64,000 bases of DNA, from the NCBI GenBank assembly GCA_017399305.1, contig JAFQDK010000009.1:62001-126000 (forward strand). Direction: 5' to 3'. The notes below the pieces were generated by a model that saw nothing but the letters and a program-made list of their open reading frames with translations, was not told where the DNA came from and made no database searches. Both the position numbers and the translations under genes were made by a program. This stretch comes from Clostridia bacterium. GTDB taxonomy: Bacteria; Bacillota; Clostridia; Oscillospirales; CAG-272. How positions within the stretch are numbered: the first letter of the stretch is position 1; every line of letters begins with the position of its first letter. This document shows positions 39,434 to 48,471 of this stretch, one piece after another.

Positions 39434-42400
39434 ATGAGCAAGACTACGGTAACCGTAAAAACTCTCGTGATCCCTACCTACAAAGAAGCGCCTGCTGAGC
39501 AGCTTCCCATGTTTGCTGAGAACCGTGTTCATCAGCGTTTCACAGGTAATCCATATCCCAACGCGGTAGTTATCAAGACCCCCGCAAAGGAAAAGTTCGA
39601 CAGAGAATATGAAGCTATCGTAATCGAAAACGATTACATCGAGCTTACCATTCTCCCCGAAATCGGCGGTAAGATCTTCACCGCTTACGATAAGAAGAAC
39701 AACTATGACTTCTTCTACCGTCAGCACGTTATCAAGCCTGCACTTATCGGTTTGCTTGGCTCATGGATCTCCGGCGGTATCGAGTTCAACTGGCCCTATC
39801 ACCACAGAGCATCCACCTTTATGCCCGTTGACTATGAGATCGTCGAAGAAGAGGACGGCGTAACCGTATGGCTCTCCGAGCATGACCCCGTTGACAGAAT
39901 GAAGGGCATGGTTGGCGTATATCTCGGCAACGAGCGCGCTATTTTTGAAACAAGAGTTAAGGTTTCCAACCGTACCTCTGTCCGCCGCTCTTTCCTCTGG
40001 TGGGAGAATACCGCAGTTCCAGTAAACCACTCCTACGAGATTTTCTTCCCATCGGACGTTGACCACGTTCACTTCCACTATCGCCGTTCCAATACCACTT
40101 ATCCTATCGCTAAGGGTCACTTTAACGGCTATACCTTTGACGAGCCCGGTGTTGACATTTCCAAGCACTTCAATACCAAGTTCCCGACTTCTTACTTCTG
40201 TGCGGCTTCCGATTACGACTACTTCGGCGGCTACGACCAGGACAGAAAGGCCGGCGTTGTACATATCGGCGACCACCACGTTGTTACCGGTAAGAAGATG
40301 TTCACATGGGCATACAATCAGCTTTCCCGTTCATGGGAGCGCGCACTCACCGATACCGACGGTCCTTACGCTGAGCTTATGGCAGGTTCTTACACCAACA
40401 ATCAGCCTGACCTTACATGGCTCGAGGCATATGAAACCAAGTGCTTCAAGCAGTCATGGTATCCTATTGCTGAGCTCGGTGTGCCTTCCTATGCAAACTT
40501 TGACTGTGCAGTTCGCGTAGAGAGCAATGTTCTTCGCGTACAGCCTACTCTCAATCTTAAGAATGCACTTGTTAAGATCACTGCAGGCGGCAAGACCATT
40601 ATCGAGACCGTAGCAGACCTCGATGCAGGTAAGGTTACAGTATTCGATCTTCCCGAGTTCGATTGCTCCGCATACGAAATCACTATCGGTGACGTTCTTT
40701 ACTATGAGCAGATCGTTCGCACTCAGCAGCCTCTCCCCGAGCTTTTCCCCGAGGTTCCTTATCCGAACGAGCTTTCCACTGCTCACGATCTCTACGTTGC
40801 GGCTCTCCACTTCTGGCAGTACCGCGATGCAAGTGCAGATCCTATGGAATATCTCAAGCGCGCTATTGAGCTTGAGCCTAACTTCGCACCCGCACTTCAG
40901 CTCCTCGGCGAGATGTATCTCCGCCGCCACGAGTTCGAAAAGGCATATGACGTTCTTGAAAGAGCACGCAAGGCTCTCACCGTATATAACTTCCATCCCG
41001 AAAGCGGCAAGCTCAACTACTACCGCGGTCTTGCACTCGTTGGTCTTGGCAGAGATAAGGAAGCTTATGATGCATTCCGCAAGTCCGCATGGATGAAGGA
41101 TACACTTTCCGAGGCTATGACCAGAGCCGCAATGCTTGATTGCAAGAAGGGCGACTGGGTAAATGCTAAGATGTGTGCTGCTACCGCTATAGAAAACGGT
41201 GCTCAGAACCTTGTTGCAAACGTTCTCCTTGCAGTTGCAGAGTATAAGCTCGGCAATAAGGAAGAAGCTATTGCACTCGCTAAGAAGGAACTTAAGAGAG
41301 ATCCTCTCAACCACTATGCAAGATACTTCCTTGTAAGAGTTGGCGAGATGGACAAGGATGCATTCTACAAGAAGATGTACTCCAACATGTCGCAGACCTG
41401 TCTTGACCTTGCAACCGATATGATGGATGCAGGCTTTGACAAGGAAGCAAAGGAACTCCTTGTGGACGTTGCTAAGTATTCCGATGACCTTTGCCCCGTA
41501 GTTGCATACCTCGCAGGTGTTCCTGAGAGAGCAAACGACAAGCATAAGGTATTCCCATTCCGTCCGTTTGAGGCAAAGATTTATGCAGAAGAAAATGCAA
41601 ACTACCTCCTCGGCTGCTATCACTACGGCGACCGCCGCTATGCTGAGGCAGAGGAACTCTTCAGAAAGGGTGACGACTTCGCTTCTAAGCGTGGCTTAGC
41701 TCTTTGTGAGTACCGCAAGGGCAACTTTGACAGAGCGCTTGAACTTCTTGACGAGGCTCATTCACTTAAACCCGATATGGAAGAGATCGTATACGAGATC
41801 GCATACCTCCTCAACCACCTCGGCAAGGAGCCTAAGGCTGCTGCCGAAAAGATCAAGTCAATGGTTCCCGACCTCATGACCACAAGAGACGACATCGCTA
41901 CCGAGTGGGCATGCGCATACAACCGTGCAGGTATGTATGACGAGGCTATCAAGCTCTTTGAGGGTCACAACTATGTTCCTTGTGAGGGCGGTGAGACCGC
42001 ACTTGCACGCCAGTACATCAACGCATGGTACGGCAAGGGCATGGATGCAAAGAAGGCAGGCAATGATGAAGAGGCACTCAAGTGCTTCAAGACCTCTCAG
42101 ATTCTTCCCGAAAACCTCGGTGCAGGTATCTGGCATGAGTGCGTAAACACTCCCGCACAGTATCAGGAAGCTCTCATTCTTGAAAAGTTCGGCAAAATGG
42201 ACGAGGCAAAGAAGATTTACGATCACATCAATTACCTCTACATCGACTACTTCTCACACATGAACCTTCCTCTCCTCCCCGTATATCAGGGTCTTGCTTC
42301 TATCCGTCTCGGCGACGCAGAAAAGGGCAAGAAGCAGCTTGAATGGGCTGTTTCCTACTGGGAAGGCGAAATGGCACGTGAGGGCAGCGGTTACTTCAAC

Positions 42401-42520
42401 ACCACACCTTTCTTCATTCCTTTCATGGATGACCATAAGGCAATGAGAGTTAAGCACTATACTCCCATGATCGAAACCGCAAAGGCAATCCTTAACGGTA
42501 CAAGCGATCTTCTCAAATAA
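39434..42520 (+). CDS. DUF5107 and tetratricopeptide repeat protein
   Basis: 1028 residues, no signal peptide. Residues 20-330 match the DUF5107 pattern: VIENDYIELTILPEIGGKIF, WISGGIEFNWPYHHRASTFMP, VKVSNRTSVRRSFLWWENTAV. DUF5107 resembles galactose-mutarotase-like sandwiches found with glycan-degradation genes. From about 450 to 1000 there are TPR-type helical pairs (YLKRAIELEPNFAPALQLLGEMY, ALKCFKTSQILPENLG). Codons are strongly biased to C-ending forms (ctc, atc, ttc), unlike most neighbours, which suggests very high expression. Divergent from the AraC gene and probably under its control. Catalytic activity, if any, is unknown. Confidence 0.85.
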   Translation: MSKTTVTVKTLVIPTYKEAPAEQLPMFAENRVHQRFTGNPYPNAVVIKTPAKEKFDREYEAIVIENDYIELTILPEIGGKIFTAYDKKNNYDFFYRQHVIKPALIGLLGSWISGGIEFNWPYHHRASTFMPVDYEIVEEEDGVTVWLSEHDPVDRMKGMVGVYLGNERAIFETRVKVSNRTSVRRSFLWWENTAVPVNHSYEIFFPSDVDHVHFHYRRSNTTYPIAKGHFNGYTFDEPGVDISKHFNTKFPTSYFCAASDYDYFGGYDQDRKAGVVHIGDHHVVTGKKMFTWAYNQLSRSWERALTDTDGPYAELMAGSYTNNQPDLTWLEAYETKCFKQSWYPIAELGVPSYANFDCAVRVESNVLRVQPTLNLKNALVKITAGGKTIIETVADLDAGKVTVFDLPEFDCSAYEITIGDVLYYEQIVRTQQPLPELFPEVPYPNELSTAHDLYVAALHFWQYRDASADPMEYLKRAIELEPNFAPALQLLGEMYLRRHEFEKAYDVLERARKALTVYNFHPESGKLNYYRGLALVGLGRDKEAYDAFRKSAWMKDTLSEAMTRAAMLDCKKGDWVNAKMCAATAIENGAQNLVANVLLAVAEYKLGNKEEAIALAKKELKRDPLNHYARYFLVRVGEMDKDAFYKKMYSNMSQTCLDLATDMMDAGFDKEAKELLVDVAKYSDDLCPVVAYLAGVPERANDKHKVFPFRPFEAKIYAEENANYLLGCYHYGDRRYAEAEELFRKGDDFASKRGLALCEYRKGNFDRALELLDEAHSLKPDMEEIVYEIAYLLNHLGKEPKAAAEKIKSMVPDLMTTRDDIATEWACAYNRAGMYDEAIKLFEGHNYVPCEGGETALARQYINAWYGKGMDAKKAGNDEEALKCFKTSQILPENLGAGIWHECVNTPAQYQEALILEKFGKMDEAKKIYDHINYLYIDYFSHMNLPLLPVYQGLASIRLGDAEKGKKQLEWAVSYWEGEMAREGSGYFNTTPFFIPFMDDHKAMRVKHYTPMIETAKAILNGTSDLLK

Positions 42521-42527
42521 GTAGAAA

Positions 42528-42553
42528 ACGCACCCGAGAGGGTGCGTTTTTTT
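42528..42553 (+). terminator. Terminator of the DUF5107 gene
   Basis: AACGCACCC GAGA GGGTGCGTT followed by TTTTT. Confidence 0.9.
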
Positions 42554-42572
42554 CATCGTGTCGGTAATGTTA

Positions 42573-42768
42573 TTAGTATAAACTCAAGTTTAAGTGTGAC
42601 TATTAATATCCGCCCAAGATCCTTCGCTTCGCTCAAGGATGACGGGGCGGATTTGAACGCAGTGCTAAAAAGTCTTATTTTATCGGCTTTGAAACACCCC
42701 CGCTTGTCATCCTCAAGCGGAGCAAAGCGTAGTGAAGGGTCTAAGCGGGAGATGCTTTCCCGTCTCAT
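42573..42768. repeat. Intergenic repeat element with REP-like segments
   Basis: It starts TTAGTATAAACTCAAGTTTA, similar to TTAGTATAAATTATAAGTTT at 53635 in another element of this window. Inside are CCGCCC...GGGCGG (42612-42651) around AAGATCCTTCGCTTCGCTC, and a related inverted stretch with CATCCTCAAGCGGAGCAAAG and CCGCTT...AAGCGG. Frames here are not genes. It fills the gap between the DUF5107 terminator and the GC-rich insert. Confidence 0.6.
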
Positions 42769-42769
42769 A

Positions 42770-42828
42770 TGAAGTGATATAATGATGGTAGACACTTTTT
42801 TAGTGTCTACCATCATTATATCACTTCA
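42770..42828. repeat. Perfect 27-bp inverted repeat at the edge of the GC-rich insert
   Basis: Arms at 42770-42796 and 42802-42828 are complementary over all 27 bases with a TTTTT loop (core GATGGTAGACACT / AGTGTCTACCATC). It sits 20 bases from the end of the second AraC gene. It can act as a strong terminator for that gene, but the length and perfection are more than a usual terminator and may mark a mobile-element end. Confidence 0.8.
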
Positions 42829-42847
42829 GCAAGGTTCCTCTTTTTTT

Positions 42848-43660
42848 CTATACCGATTCGAGCCTTCTTCGCGTCTTTCTGTATTCGCTTGGGGTACAGT
42901 TGACCTCTTTTTTAAACAGCAGGCTGAAATAATAAATGCTGGAAAAGCCGCATTTTGCGGCGATCTCCGTCAAAGAATGGTCGGAATTTTTCAGCAGTTC
43001 CTTTGCTTCCGTAATGCGTAACATGTTGATGTATTCCACGGGGGACATATTGTGCGCCTCTTTAAACAGCCGTCTGAAATGGGATTCGCTTAAATGCACG
43101 GCGGCGGCGATATCCTTTACAGCCAGCGTTTCGTCTGCGAGGTGCGCTCGGATAAACGCAGTCGCCTGCTCCATATGCTGTCTTTTGTTGGAGGGGAGGT
43201 AGTTACCCGTTCCCGCCGTCAAAAGATCCGCATAGATACTGTACAGCAGAGACAGGCATTCCTCGCGGACGGTGGGGGACTGCATTTGCCAGGTGGATAG
43301 GATCTTGTGGAACAGATTTTCCGTTGGCTTTCCGCTCGGGGCGTGGAAGGCAACGGCACGGTACACGGTTTTTTCGCTTTGAACAAAGGAAAAGCTGGCG
43401 TACAAAAAGCCGTACCGCTCGCTGTGCACCGTCAGCGTGTAGGAGCTGCCGTAGGGCAGGTACAATAGGTCGCCCGCACGTGCTTTTACGGCATAGTCGC
43501 CAAAGTCGTAGGTTGCCTCGCCGAAGAGAATGTAGGCAAAGACATCGTAGGGGCGCCCTTTTGGAAATTGGTGATATACGTTCTTTGAAAGAGCGGCACC
43601 GACTGCACGCTGAAAATGGACGATCAGCGGCCGTGCGGATAGAAGATCGGTATATTGCAT
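42848..43660 (-). CDS. AraC-family transcriptional regulator (GC-rich insert)
   Basis: 270 residues, GGGAGG seven or eight bases before the ATG. Residues 1-150 form a cupin-type sensor (YDFGDYAVKARAGDLLYLPYG). The C-terminal 100 residues carry two HTH motifs: LAVKDIAAAVHLSESHFRRLF and HSLTEIAAKCGFSSIYYFSLLF, ending CTPSEYRKTRR. It is divergent from the giant M14 peptidase gene, shares its high GC and was probably acquired with it as regulator plus target. The target promoter has a poor -35 box, consistent with an activator. Confidence 0.92.
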   Translation of the reverse strand: MQYTDLLSARPLIVHFQRAVGAALSKNVYHQFPKGRPYDVFAYILFGEATYDFGDYAVKARAGDLLYLPYGSSYTLTVHSERYGFLYASFSFVQSEKTVYRAVAFHAPSGKPTENLFHKILSTWQMQSPTVREECLSLLYSIYADLLTAGTGNYLPSNKRQHMEQATAFIRAHLADETLAVKDIAAAVHLSESHFRRLFKEAHNMSPVEYINMLRITEAKELLKNSDHSLTEIAAKCGFSSIYYFSLLFKKEVNCTPSEYRKTRRRLESV

Positions 43661-43819
43661 AGACTCACCTCCCTTATATTGTATCGCGTACTTTTAACAA
43701 AATCAACGATTTGCAGAATATAAATGATTGAATATTTTAAAAAAGAACGATTTCTCGATTTACATCGGTATCACATTTCCGTTATGCTATACTTGTAATA
43801 CCATTGTAGGAGGTTTTTT
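43661..43819 (+). promoter_or_regulatory. Divergent control region of the AraC/M14 pair
   Basis: AT-rich 159 bases. TATACT (about 43787-43792) is a good -10 toward the M14 gene but no -35 match lies 16-18 bases upstream. AACGATTT occurs twice in the same orientation (43705-43712 and 43746-43753), 41 bases apart, a possible AraC half-site pair. A TAGGAGG ribosome site precedes the M14 ATG. Confidence 0.45.
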
Positions 43820-46800
43820 ATGAAAAAGAGCATCTTTTTGGCGATGTCCGTTTTTCTGCTTTGCTTATGCATACCGAGCATCGGAGCGGCAGAGACCGTG
43901 TATCTTGACGGAAAGAGCACGGAGGCAGGCGTATACACCACGCTGGACAGCGCGGTTGCTGCCGTGGAGAACGGAGGAACGGTCGTTGTCGTGGGCGATA
44001 CGGCAACGCCGACGAGCGGGGCGATGTACCTTGACGAAAAGGACGTGACCATCACCGCCCAAAACGGAGCGGTGCTCACGGTCGGTCGCGCGCTGTTCCT
44101 TGGCGGTACGACGAAATTTGAGAATATTACCATTGCAAACGGCGCTTCCTCCAACCGCGATTTTATCTATTGTCGCGGGCATAAGCTGGTCATCGGCAAA
44201 AACGTCACTACGGTGGCGAGCACTGCGACAAAGCGGTATCTTTCCATCTTTGCGGGAACCAATACGGGTACCGCCACGGGAGGCGACGTTACGGTGCAAA
44301 GCGGCACCTGGCGCAATCTTTACGCGGGGAACTACGAGGGCACCTTTAACGGCACGGTCAGCGTGCTGATCGACGGGGCGACCATTTCGGGCGGCTCGGT
44401 CTATATCGGCAATCTGTCGGGTACGTCTGCCGCTACCTGTGACCTCACGGTGAAGAGCGGCAGCATCACCGCCATCAAGGGTACTGCGGCGGCGTACACG
44501 GTTACCTTGCAAGGCGGCAGCGTGACAAGTCTTGCGGTAGACGCAACCGTCGATCTCGCCGTCGGCGGAAGTGTGACGGTCGGCGCTTACACGGGCACGC
44601 TGACAACAAAAGCCCCCGAGGGCTATGCGGTCACCGTAAACGGTACGACCTACACCGTGCGCAAAGCCGTGGACAAGACACCAAAGACCGTGTATCTCGA
44701 CGGTACGGGCGCTACTGCAGGTGCGTATACCTCGCTTGCAGAGGCGCTTGCCGATATGCCTGGTGGCGGTACGGTCATCCTTGCGGGAAACACCGAGATC
44801 ACTGCGGCGACAACGCTTCCCGCAACGGAGCCTGTCGTGATCACCGGTGTCTACGGAGACGAGAACTATATGGAAACGGCATCGCTCGGCATTGCGGCGA
44901 ACGTCACGCTCGGCGGCGATACAACGTTTCAAAATGTAGTGCTGGAACGCACGCTCAAGACGGCGGGCAATCTGTATATCGCGGCGGCGGGACACAAGCT
45001 TGTTTTTGACGAGACGGCGGTCTGCCTCAATTTTACAGGGCAATCCTGGCTTTCCGTGGTGGGCGGTCAGCTTTCCGCGGCGCACAGCGGCGGTTCGCAT
45101 ATCGTGATCAAGGCGGGGCATTTTCGCAACGTGTTCGGTGGCAACTATAACGGCGCATTTGTCGGCGACTCGCACGTGGAGATCACCGGCGGCGTCTTTG
45201 ACAACGCCGTATGCGGCGGCAGCTACTCGGGCAACTTTACGGGCGATGCCCATCTCACCTTCGGCGGCAATGCGGCGCTTTTGTACGCTACAAGCGCACC
45301 GCAAGGCGTGATCGGAGGAACGCTCGGTGTCAGCGGCGGAAATGCGCGCACCTTTACGGGAAATATCTATCTCACGCTGGAGGGAAGTGCGGCGATCGCG
45401 GGCAATGTGTTCGGCGCGGCGCGCGGAGACAATATCACCACAGTTGGCGATGTGCACATTACGGTGAAGGATCATGCCTATGCGTACTATTCGCTCTATG
45501 CGGGCGGCTATGCCTCCCGCCTTGAGGGAAATACCCGGGTCGTTATCGAGGGCGGCGAACTGCAGGGGGATATCATGGGCGGCAGCTACTCGGGCACGGT
45601 CACGGGCAATGCCGAGGTCGCGATCCTCGGCGGCAGACAGTGCTATTACGAGACCAACGCCCAAAGCTCCTGGCCCAAGGTTGCGGGTACGAAGAATGTC
45701 TATGGCGCAGGCGGCGCAGGCAGCACGCTTTCGGGTAATGCCACCGTACTTGTAGACGGCGGCGATATTCACGGCGACGTCAACGGCGGCGGTGCGGATG
45801 CGACTGCCACGGTCGGCGGCAAGAGCACCGTTACCGTCAAGGACGGTGTGATCTTTGGCAAGGTGGCAAATGCAGATGCCTCCGCAATCGATCTTTCGGC
45901 AGGCGGCACGGTCTCCATCGGTGTGGCATCGTCCGTAGATAGCTTGATCGGCGGCGGTAGCCTCATACTTGCGGCACGCGCACCGCTCACGGTCGGTGCA
46001 CTTTCGGGCAAAACGGCGCTCGCAGTAAATGGCGTACCGCTCCCGCAGGCTTATCTTACGGTAGAAACGATGGCGGACGGCGCCGCGGTCACGTATATGC
46101 CGCAGGACGGGGAAACGTTAGTCCAAAGCGGCAATACCTACACCGTCGGTTTTGAAGGTGCGTGTCTTTCTACCGCGGTTACGGTCCGCTACCGCGCAGG
46201 TTGCAGTGTCCGTGTCCGTGCAGGAGACAGCAGCAGCGGAAGCTGGCTTACTCCCGATTCTGAGACCGAGACCGCTTCTACCTACACGCTCACACCGGGA
46301 TTGTACAGCGCCACGGTATTCTATACAAACGGCAACTATCAGCGTAAGCCCTTCTATATCGACGGGCACAGCGCCACCGAAACGGTAACAGTGGAATTTG
46401 ACGCCGCAAAAGGCATCGGCTACGAGAGCGTTACGGCGGCGCGCCACACCGACGAGGTGAAGGCGGCGTTCTATGACAACAGCAATATTCGGGACTTCCA
46501 TACGCCGTTCTCTCCGTATTTTCTGAACCATCCAAACGAGGATTCGCCCGTGTTTACCACAAACGAGGAGGCAATGGAATTTATCCGCGCGCGGGATGCC
46601 GAATGCGACTATATGTATGCATTCTATCCGGAAAAAACCGTGCTTCGCGGCTTTACGGTGCCCGTCGTTGTCTTTACCAAGGACGAGATCCCCGTGGGGG
46701 CGAGCTTTGCCGAGATCGCCGAGATTGTCGGCAGAAAAGAGGGCAGGGATATTATCCTCATCACCTGTGCTGTCCACGGCAACGAGGTCTCGGCGGGTGA

Positions 46801-48361
46801 GGGCGGTCTTGCATATATCGGCGAGCTTTGCGGAGAGTACGGAAATGCGGTGTTTGACGGTACAAACGTCGGTGCAATTGTCATTTTTCCGCTGGTCAAC
46901 CCCGAAGGTCTGTACGATTACACGCGCGTGACTCCCGCGCCCGTGATCAACGACAATCTCAACCGTGACTATATCTCTCTTTCGGACGTGGCGACACAGA
47001 CGATCGCCTTTGCACATCGGCTTTTCCGCCCCACGCTGTCGATCGACGCACATGAAGCGCATCTCGCTCCCGTGTGGTCGGAGGGCGACGTTATGACGGA
47101 TATTTACGACGTCGGCTTGTCATACTACACTCCGATCAGCAGCCCGCTTGCAAAAACCAAAGAGACGCTGTACGGCGATCAGGGCGCGATCAGCGACAAT
47201 ATCGGCGAGCAGACGGCTCTTACTGCGATCCGGCGATTGGATGCCAACGGTATGCGCGCTTATTATTATCCAAAGGATCACGGCCCGATCTTCGGACAGA
47301 ACTACAGCGCGCTCCTTGGTACAAACGCTTACGTTATCGAAATTCCCGGTTGCTGGAGCGCAGAAGAGAACTATGCCCGTCGCGTATTTACCCAGATGTC
47401 TGCCATGAAAACGTTGGTTCAGCTTGCGATCGAGTCGGACGGAGCCATGGCGGAAAGCGTGGCGGCGGCGCGTGAAAAGACCGCGCTTTCCATGCAAAAA
47501 TACGATCCGCGCCGCGCGATCGTTCTGCACCACGTTCGCTCCCGCGTATACGATCACGGACTCTTCTGGAACAGAGTTCTTGCAGGTCCCGACGGCACCG
47601 TGCGTATGGCGGAAAACCTGCAGTGGCAGAATCCCTATAATATTGCGAACCGCTATCGCACGATACCGACGGCATACGTGCTTTCCGCGGAAACGGAGGG
47701 GCTTCCCGACGTGCTGGCACTTCTTGACCGTCAGGCGATCCCGTACTATTTGCTTCCCGCAGGGACAACGCTGGCGCTGAGCCGCTACAGCGGAACTGTA
47801 ACAAATGCGATCCTCGGTGACGAGACCGCGGTCACCTTTGCAAACGGGGCGTACGTCGTCCCCGTGGACGGATACCGCGCGTATGTTACCGCGTATCTCT
47901 TCGAGCCGGACAATACCGACACCACACAGGGCGTTTGTTCATTCGTGCAGCACGGCTTTATCGCCGTGGAGGACATCTATCGCTCGACCGAGAGCTATAT
48001 CGCGGCTAAAATGGGTGTTGAAGGTACGTACATAGAAGTTGAAACTGACGGTAAGGCAGTTGCAAATGCAGTGGTTGACGGTGTTACATATGATTCTGTT
48101 GCCACCGAAGGCGAAAATGCATACGTCGTAAGCGCTAACGAGTCGGTTACCTTGAACTTCACCGACGGAACAAGCAAGACTTATTATTACAGCGATATTC
48201 CCGGTGATATCGATGGTGACAGAGTAATTACCGTTATGGACGCATTGCTGCTCATTCGCGAACTCGTAAATCATAAGAACGTTGAAAACGGCGACATCGA
48301 TGGTGATGGCAAAGTTAGTCTTATTGATGTAATCCGCGTGATGAAGCTTATTGCACAGTAA
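43820..48361 (+). CDS. Giant secreted beta-helix / M14 metallocarboxypeptidase-like protein with dockerin
   Basis: 1513 residues. A signal peptide (about 1-25) is followed by roughly 800 residues of Gly/Thr-rich right-handed beta-helix or adhesin-like repeats (GGSYSGNFTGDAHLTFGGNA, GGSYSGTVTGNAEVAILGGR). An M14 peptidase domain lies at about 930-1200: HGNE near 985 (zinc His and Glu), NLNRDY near 1046, SIDAHEAH near 1075 (second zinc His), and EIPG near 1174 (catalytic Glu). The last 50 residues are a dockerin, GDIDGDRVITVMDALLLIREL and GDIDGDGKVSLIDVIRVMK. The dockerin part has native base composition, the rest does not. It probably trims peptides or glycopeptides outside the cell. Confidence 0.88.
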   Translation: MKKSIFLAMSVFLLCLCIPSIGAAETVYLDGKSTEAGVYTTLDSAVAAVENGGTVVVVGDTATPTSGAMYLDEKDVTITAQNGAVLTVGRALFLGGTTKFENITIANGASSNRDFIYCRGHKLVIGKNVTTVASTATKRYLSIFAGTNTGTATGGDVTVQSGTWRNLYAGNYEGTFNGTVSVLIDGATISGGSVYIGNLSGTSAATCDLTVKSGSITAIKGTAAAYTVTLQGGSVTSLAVDATVDLAVGGSVTVGAYTGTLTTKAPEGYAVTVNGTTYTVRKAVDKTPKTVYLDGTGATAGAYTSLAEALADMPGGGTVILAGNTEITAATTLPATEPVVITGVYGDENYMETASLGIAANVTLGGDTTFQNVVLERTLKTAGNLYIAAAGHKLVFDETAVCLNFTGQSWLSVVGGQLSAAHSGGSHIVIKAGHFRNVFGGNYNGAFVGDSHVEITGGVFDNAVCGGSYSGNFTGDAHLTFGGNAALLYATSAPQGVIGGTLGVSGGNARTFTGNIYLTLEGSAAIAGNVFGAARGDNITTVGDVHITVKDHAYAYYSLYAGGYASRLEGNTRVVIEGGELQGDIMGGSYSGTVTGNAEVAILGGRQCYYETNAQSSWPKVAGTKNVYGAGGAGSTLSGNATVLVDGGDIHGDVNGGGADATATVGGKSTVTVKDGVIFGKVANADASAIDLSAGGTVSIGVASSVDSLIGGGSLILAARAPLTVGALSGKTALAVNGVPLPQAYLTVETMADGAAVTYMPQDGETLVQSGNTYTVGFEGACLSTAVTVRYRAGCSVRVRAGDSSSGSWLTPDSETETASTYTLTPGLYSATVFYTNGNYQRKPFYIDGHSATETVTVEFDAAKGIGYESVTAARHTDEVKAAFYDNSNIRDFHTPFSPYFLNHPNEDSPVFTTNEEAMEFIRARDAECDYMYAFYPEKTVLRGFTVPVVVFTKDEIPVGASFAEIAEIVGRKEGRDIILITCAVHGNEVSAGEGGLAYIGELCGEYGNAVFDGTNVGAIVIFPLVNPEGLYDYTRVTPAPVINDNLNRDYISLSDVATQTIAFAHRLFRPTLSIDAHEAHLAPVWSEGDVMTDIYDVGLSYYTPISSPLAKTKETLYGDQGAISDNIGEQTALTAIRRLDANGMRAYYYPKDHGPIFGQNYSALLGTNAYVIEIPGCWSAEENYARRVFTQMSAMKTLVQLAIESDGAMAESVAAAREKTALSMQKYDPRRAIVLHHVRSRVYDHGLFWNRVLAGPDGTVRMAENLQWQNPYNIANRYRTIPTAYVLSAETEGLPDVLALLDRQAIPYYLLPAGTTLALSRYSGTVTNAILGDETAVTFANGAYVVPVDGYRAYVTAYLFEPDNTDTTQGVCSFVQHGFIAVEDIYRSTESYIAAKMGVEGTYIEVETDGKAVANAVVDGVTYDSVATEGENAYVVSANESVTLNFTDGTSKTYYYSDIPGDIDGDRVITVMDALLLIRELVNHKNVENGDIDGDGKVSLIDVIRVMKLIAQ

Positions 48362-48427
48362 TTTAATCAAAACAGCACTTGCAGAAATTGCACAAGTCCA
48401 GTAAAAATGGACAATAGAAAAAAACAG

Positions 48428-48464
48428 CCTCCTATGGTAGAATTAAAACAACTACCATAGGAGG
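48428..48464 (+). promoter_or_regulatory. Hairpin hiding the transposase ribosome binding site
   Basis: CCTCCTATGGTAG (48428-48440) and CTACCATAGGAGG (48452-48464) are perfectly complementary over 13 bases. The 3' arm contains the Shine-Dalgarno AGGAGG of the transposase, eight bases before its ATG. A weak internal promoter (TAGAAA-17-TAGAAT, -10 at 48438-48443) would start transcripts after the 5' arm. Transcripts from outside would be translationally shut off, a known self-protection device of insertion sequences. Confidence 0.7.
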
Positions 48465-48471
48465 TTTTGTT

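Larger units (their letters stand above)
42840..48010. other. GC-rich, probably horizontally acquired segment
   Basis: From about 42840 to about 48010 the sequence is visibly richer in G and C, with GC-ending codons (ggc, gcg, acg, gtc), than either flank. It covers the second AraC gene and most of the beta-helix/M14 gene. The change back to native composition occurs inside that gene near 48010. An IS3 remnant lies 400 bases beyond and a long inverted repeat at the left edge. The boundaries are by eye. Confidence 0.65.

Noticed and set aside
42542-42816. Overlapping frames on both strands across 42.5-42.8 kb.
   Set aside because: They translate REP-like palindromes and the 27-bp inverted repeat; no ribosome site or domain.
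43865-45772. 635-codon minus-strand frame inside the M14 gene.
   Set aside because: Arises from GC-rich codon bias of the sense gene; Arg/Ala/His-rich with no domain features.
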